Positions 61,229 through 64,000 of a stretch of 64,000 nucleotides of DNA are shown piece by piece. The translations under genes and the position numbers were made by a program. Source of the stretch: SLDF01 sp964537925 (lineage in GTDB: Bacteria > Bacteroidota > Bacteroidia > Chitinophagales > Saprospiraceae); NCBI GenBank assembly GCA_964537925.1, contig CAZICV010000001.1, positions 1,510,041 to 1,574,040 of the forward strand. The letters run 5' to 3'. The notes under the pieces were generated by a model. It did not search any database and was not told the DNA's origin. It saw only the letters and a list, made by a program, of their open reading frames with translations. The number at the start of each line of letters is the position of its first letter. The stretch's first letter is position 1.

Positions 61229-63211
61229 ATGAAGCTTTTTTTGTCACCCCTGAGCCTTATCATACTGGCTGCTGTATGCATACAGGCTCATAAAGCGGGC
61301 GCACAGTCAGCCCCGGACAGTCTACAGATGATGAATCCGGCCTGCGCTCATGCCAAGACCCGTATCATGGGTGATATCCTGAGACACAGGGGAAGCGCAG
61401 AAGATTCCATAGACATCGTATATCACAGGCTGGAACTGGAGATCGACCCGGCCGTGCGCTATATACGCGGCTGTGTGTTGACAGGGCTGGTCGCCGGCAA
61501 GTCTACCGACCGGATAGCAATGGATCTGTCGGCATCGCTGCATGTCAGCGGTGTACAATCCGGAGGAGTAGAACTGACTTATGAACATACAGGGGATCGC
61601 CTCGAGATCCTCCCTCATCTTTCACTGGCGTCCGGCGATCGGTATACTTTCACAATCTGCTACGAAGGGGAGCCGCCGAATTCGGGTTTTGGCTCTTTTG
61701 GCCAGGGAGAACACAGCGGTGCACCCATGCTATGGACGCTCAGCGAGCCTTACGGCGCCAGGGACTGGTGGCCCTGCAGGCAGAATCTTGCAGACAAGAT
61801 CGACTCACTGGATGTCCTGGTGACCGTGCCTGCCGGTAACCGGGTTGCTTCCAACGGATTGTTGCATGAGGAGATCGTTCTGCCGGATGGCCGGGTCCGC
61901 TTTCATTGGCGGCACCGCTATCCCATAGCCACTTACCTGGTGGCTTTCGTTGCTACAAATTTTGAGGTGTTTGAAGACTCCGTAGAGACTTCTTCAGGGT
62001 CGCTGTACCTGCTGAGCTATCTCTTCCCGGAGCACCTGCAGGAGGGTATAGAAGCATCTGACCTGATGGCCGAGCTCATCCTGTTTTTCGATACCCTGAT
62101 CGGGCCCTATCCCTTTATGTCGGAAAAATACGGTCATGCCGAGTTTGGCTGGGGAGGAGGCATGGAACACCAGACTATGTCGTTCATGGGGGCTTTTACG
62201 TATGATCTTGTTACTCATGAGCTGGCGCACCAGTGGTTTGGCAATAAAATAACCTGCGGTAGCTGGCACGATATATTCCTCAACGAAGGGTTTGCCACCT
62301 ACCTGACAGGGCTGGCTTACGAGCGTTTCTCCAACCAGCTCTACTGGCCGCAGTGGAAGAGAGTGGTACAGGGCATCGTGACCGCTCAGCCCGGCGGTAG
62401 TGTATATGTACCGGATACGACAGAGGTGGGCCGGATATTCAACAGCCGGCTCAGTTATCACAAGGGTGCGTACCTGCTCCATATGCTACGTTGGGTCATG
62501 GGCGATGCAGCTTTCTATGCCGGGCTGCGCAGCTATATTGACGACGATCGCTGGCGATATAGCTTTGCCCGTGTCCAGGATTTCCGGCAGGTTATGGAGG
62601 AGGCTCACGGTAACAGCCTGGAGTGGTTTTTTGAGCAGTGGTATTATGGTGAAGGGTACCCGAGGTATCTCATACAGGGCGAGTTGCTGGATCGCAGTTT
62701 TCATATGACGGTGTACCAGGAGCAGAGCCACCCGTCGGTGCCCTATTTTACTATGCCCCTGCCAATCCGGTTGAACGGTCCCGGTCTGGACACCCTGGTG
62801 GTGCTCGGCCACATGTTCGACGGCCAGGAGTTCGTTGTCTTGCTGCCGGAGCAGGTTTCCCATGTGGATAGTATCGTCATCGATCCGGACAGATGGTTGC
62901 TCTCTTCGGACAATCGCTGGCAGCTTATTGTCACAGGTCGGGAAGAGCGAAGCATCGCCAGCGCCTGGCGGTTATATCCTAATCCTGCATCCGATATCTT
63001 GTGGATCTCTTCGGAAAGCCCGGCTTTGACGTCATTGAAAGCAGCGATACTTACATTGGACGGCAGGATCATACAAGACCTCGGAGCCGGATTTCTTGCA
63101 GCAGGGCAGCCTGTTCCTGTGGATATCTCCCTGCTGACACCGGGAACCTATTTCCTGTGTGTTTACGGAGATGGAAGCAGGTCTGTCGCAGGTACGTTCG
63201 TCAAGGAGTGA
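61229..63211 (+). CDS. M1-family zinc metallopeptidase with T9SS sorting tail
   Basis: The 660-residue protein has a signal peptide (MKLFLSPLSLIILAAVCIQA), an N-terminal beta domain, the exopeptidase-like motif GGGMEHQ (about 309-315; usual GAMEN) and the zinc site HELAHQW (330-336) with E353 in NEGFATY. The T9SS type A tail is about 575-660 (RLYPNPASDILWISSES). M1 enzymes remove N-terminal residues; secreted ones can feed on peptides. Start: ATG 61229, giving the signal peptide; an upstream GTG is less likely. Confidence 0.92.
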   Translation: MKLFLSPLSLIILAAVCIQAHKAGAQSAPDSLQMMNPACAHAKTRIMGDILRHRGSAEDSIDIVYHRLELEIDPAVRYIRGCVLTGLVAGKSTDRIAMDLSASLHVSGVQSGGVELTYEHTGDRLEILPHLSLASGDRYTFTICYEGEPPNSGFGSFGQGEHSGAPMLWTLSEPYGARDWWPCRQNLADKIDSLDVLVTVPAGNRVASNGLLHEEIVLPDGRVRFHWRHRYPIATYLVAFVATNFEVFEDSVETSSGSLYLLSYLFPEHLQEGIEASDLMAELILFFDTLIGPYPFMSEKYGHAEFGWGGGMEHQTMSFMGAFTYDLVTHELAHQWFGNKITCGSWHDIFLNEGFATYLTGLAYERFSNQLYWPQWKRVVQGIVTAQPGGSVYVPDTTEVGRIFNSRLSYHKGAYLLHMLRWVMGDAAFYAGLRSYIDDDRWRYSFARVQDFRQVMEEAHGNSLEWFFEQWYYGEGYPRYLIQGELLDRSFHMTVYQEQSHPSVPYFTMPLPIRLNGPGLDTLVVLGHMFDGQEFVVLLPEQVSHVDSIVIDPDRWLLSSDNRWQLIVTGREERSIASAWRLYPNPASDILWISSESPALTSLKAAILTLDGRIIQDLGAGFLAAGQPVPVDISLLTPGTYFLCVYGDGSRSVAGTFVKE

Positions 63212-63690
63212 TCACGGGACGACCACCCGTAAGAACCTGTCTGCCTGCTGGTTCTGGTATGAATTCTATCCCTTTTTCTGCGGGTGTACTGTGGGCAGTG
63301 TCTCATCCTGTATCAGTTTTTTGCCGATATTCAATTTATTGTGTTGATATACAAATAGATATAAATGAAATAAATTAAATCTGTGTGTTTGTGGCGCAGT
63401 GTTATATGAGATTAAATTTTAATGTATATTTGCGGTGTTATAAATGGTGACAAGTGCCGTATTGACGGAGGCTGCACCTGAGAACCAACCAACCACCAAC
63501 CTATCTGTGCTGTCTTTCCGGTACCTGAGAACCGGGATCGCATATGAGTTTCCTGAGAGATTTTAGAACCTGAAGTAGTCTGCCCGGCCAAAGGCAACTG
63601 CTGGCCAATGACAAGGTAATCCTCTTTTGACCGGATCGTTCCGGGCAAAGGCTTACATCATATTTGTTGGACTAAAACTAAGATCTCAAA
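63212..63690. other. Intergenic region with promoter box and long leader
   Basis: About 480 bases without a gene. A -7 box TATATTTG lies at 63425-63432, so the leader to the ATG at 63691 would be about 250 nt. The word ACCTGAGAACC occurs at 63477-63487 and again near 63523. A hairpin-prone stretch around 63581-63650 has outer arms TGCCCGG/CCGGGCA and an inner GGCCA repeat. No riboswitch class is recognised. Confidence 0.5.
63425..63432 (+). promoter_or_regulatory. Bacteroidota -7 box, TATATTTG, for the last gene
   Basis: Exact TAnnTTTG match about 260 bases before the ATG of the exported protein at 63691. No clear -33 element at the usual distance. Confidence 0.5.
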
Positions 63691-64000
63691 ATGAAAACTG
63701 TTACAACTGTTTTACGCGGTCTACGAGACAGGCGAAGATTTCAAAACAAGCGGAACTGGCTGATGTCTGCTGCACTGTTTGCAGTGACTCTGCTTTTCCA
63801 GAACACCACGCTGAGCGCTCAGGGCTGCTCTCTTGCGTGCAGCAACATCAATGTTGGTATAGCTGAGAACTGCATAGCCCCTGTACGACCGGGTATGCTG
63901 GTACAGGGCATGAGCGGTAGCTGCGGTCCGGCTGCAGGCTGGATCATTTACCTGCGCGAGACGATGAACGGCCCGGTGATTTACACGGGTACGCAGGCGT
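63691..64000 (+). CDS. Large exported protein, start only (partial)
   Basis: The frame is open to the right edge (103 residues visible). It has a basic N-terminus (RGLRDRRRFQNKRNW), a hydrophobic signal (LMSAALFAVTLLF) and a signal-peptide end TTLSAQ, then a cysteine-rich segment (GCSLACSNINVGIAENCIAP). This opening matches large Bacteroidota surface proteins with HYR/PKD-type repeats and T9SS tails, where a segment of the form C-N-x-x-V-x-x-x-E-N-C is repeated. Its true size and end are unknown. Confidence 0.75.
   Translation, partial: MKTVTTVLRGLRDRRRFQNKRNWLMSAALFAVTLLFQNTTLSAQGCSLACSNINVGIAENCIAPVRPGMLVQGMSGSCGPAAGWIIYLRETMNGPVIYTGTQA

Noticed and set aside
63553..63580. Second TPP-like stretch (CTGAGAG ... 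GAACCTGA) in the leader of the last gene
   Set aside because: The conserved TPP 3' half is absent and the following gene is a surface protein. Kept only as an unassigned structured leader.

Overview
The window comes from a GC-rich member of the Bacteroidota, most likely the Saprospiria or a neighbouring class. The evidence is several secreted proteins with C-terminal type IX secretion (T9SS) sorting domains, Bacteroidota-type -7 promoter boxes (TAnnTTTG), an imelysin/di-heme oxidoreductase iron operon, a DUF6029/Omp28 pair, a CRTAC1-type FG-GAP/ASPIC-UnbV lipoprotein, and an atpBEFHAG cluster without atpDC. No tRNA, rRNA, CRISPR array, transposase or integrase was seen.

Layout. 1-4294 is a visibly AT-richer, tightly overlapping gene block: the end of a GHKL/histidine-kinase ATPase, a receiver-like protein, a small caspase-fold (CHAT-like) protease candidate, an HNH nuclease, a Vsr-type nuclease and a large protein with a PD-(D/E)XK-like segment. 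It looks like a horizontally acquired conflict or defence operon in which phosphorelay-like signalling is joined to a protease and several nucleases; this is the best candidate for an undescribed system. 4630-5133 holds an XRE regulator with 21-bp direct repeats beside its own promoter. 5574-11684 is a run of exported or outer-membrane proteins (T9SS cargo, lipase-like hydrolase, PQQ-propeller lipoprotein, beta-barrels). 11685-13053 has no credible gene and carries two copies of a roughly 450-bp repeat with hairpins.

13054-23235 carries a ComEC-like metallo-hydrolase, an iron-type operon (porin, imelysin, di-heme oxidoreductase) preceded by a large palindrome, small exported proteins, a PLP enzyme and a DUF3298-like lipoprotein. 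23355-27917 encodes a 1520-residue leucine-rich-repeat T9SS adhesin. 28119-37292 (minus strand) is a surface polysaccharide operon: TPR glycosyltransferase-like protein, GH3/beta-lactamase-like fusion, flippase, Wzz-like chain-length protein and O-antigen ligase. 37500-40660 encodes lipid enzymes (acyl-CoA ligase, desaturase), followed by a short dnaE paralogue and a thiol-redox/outer-membrane trio (TlpA-like, DUF6029, Omp28).

47139-60058 is core genome: pheT, a small coiled-coil gene, zapA, rny, a CRTAC1 lipoprotein and atpB-E-F-H-A-G, ended by a clear terminator. 60157-64000 holds an FkbM methyltransferase, an M1 metallopeptidase with a T9SS tail, and the start of another large exported protein behind a leader of about 250 nt. 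Domain calls rest on motifs read by eye; no database search was run.
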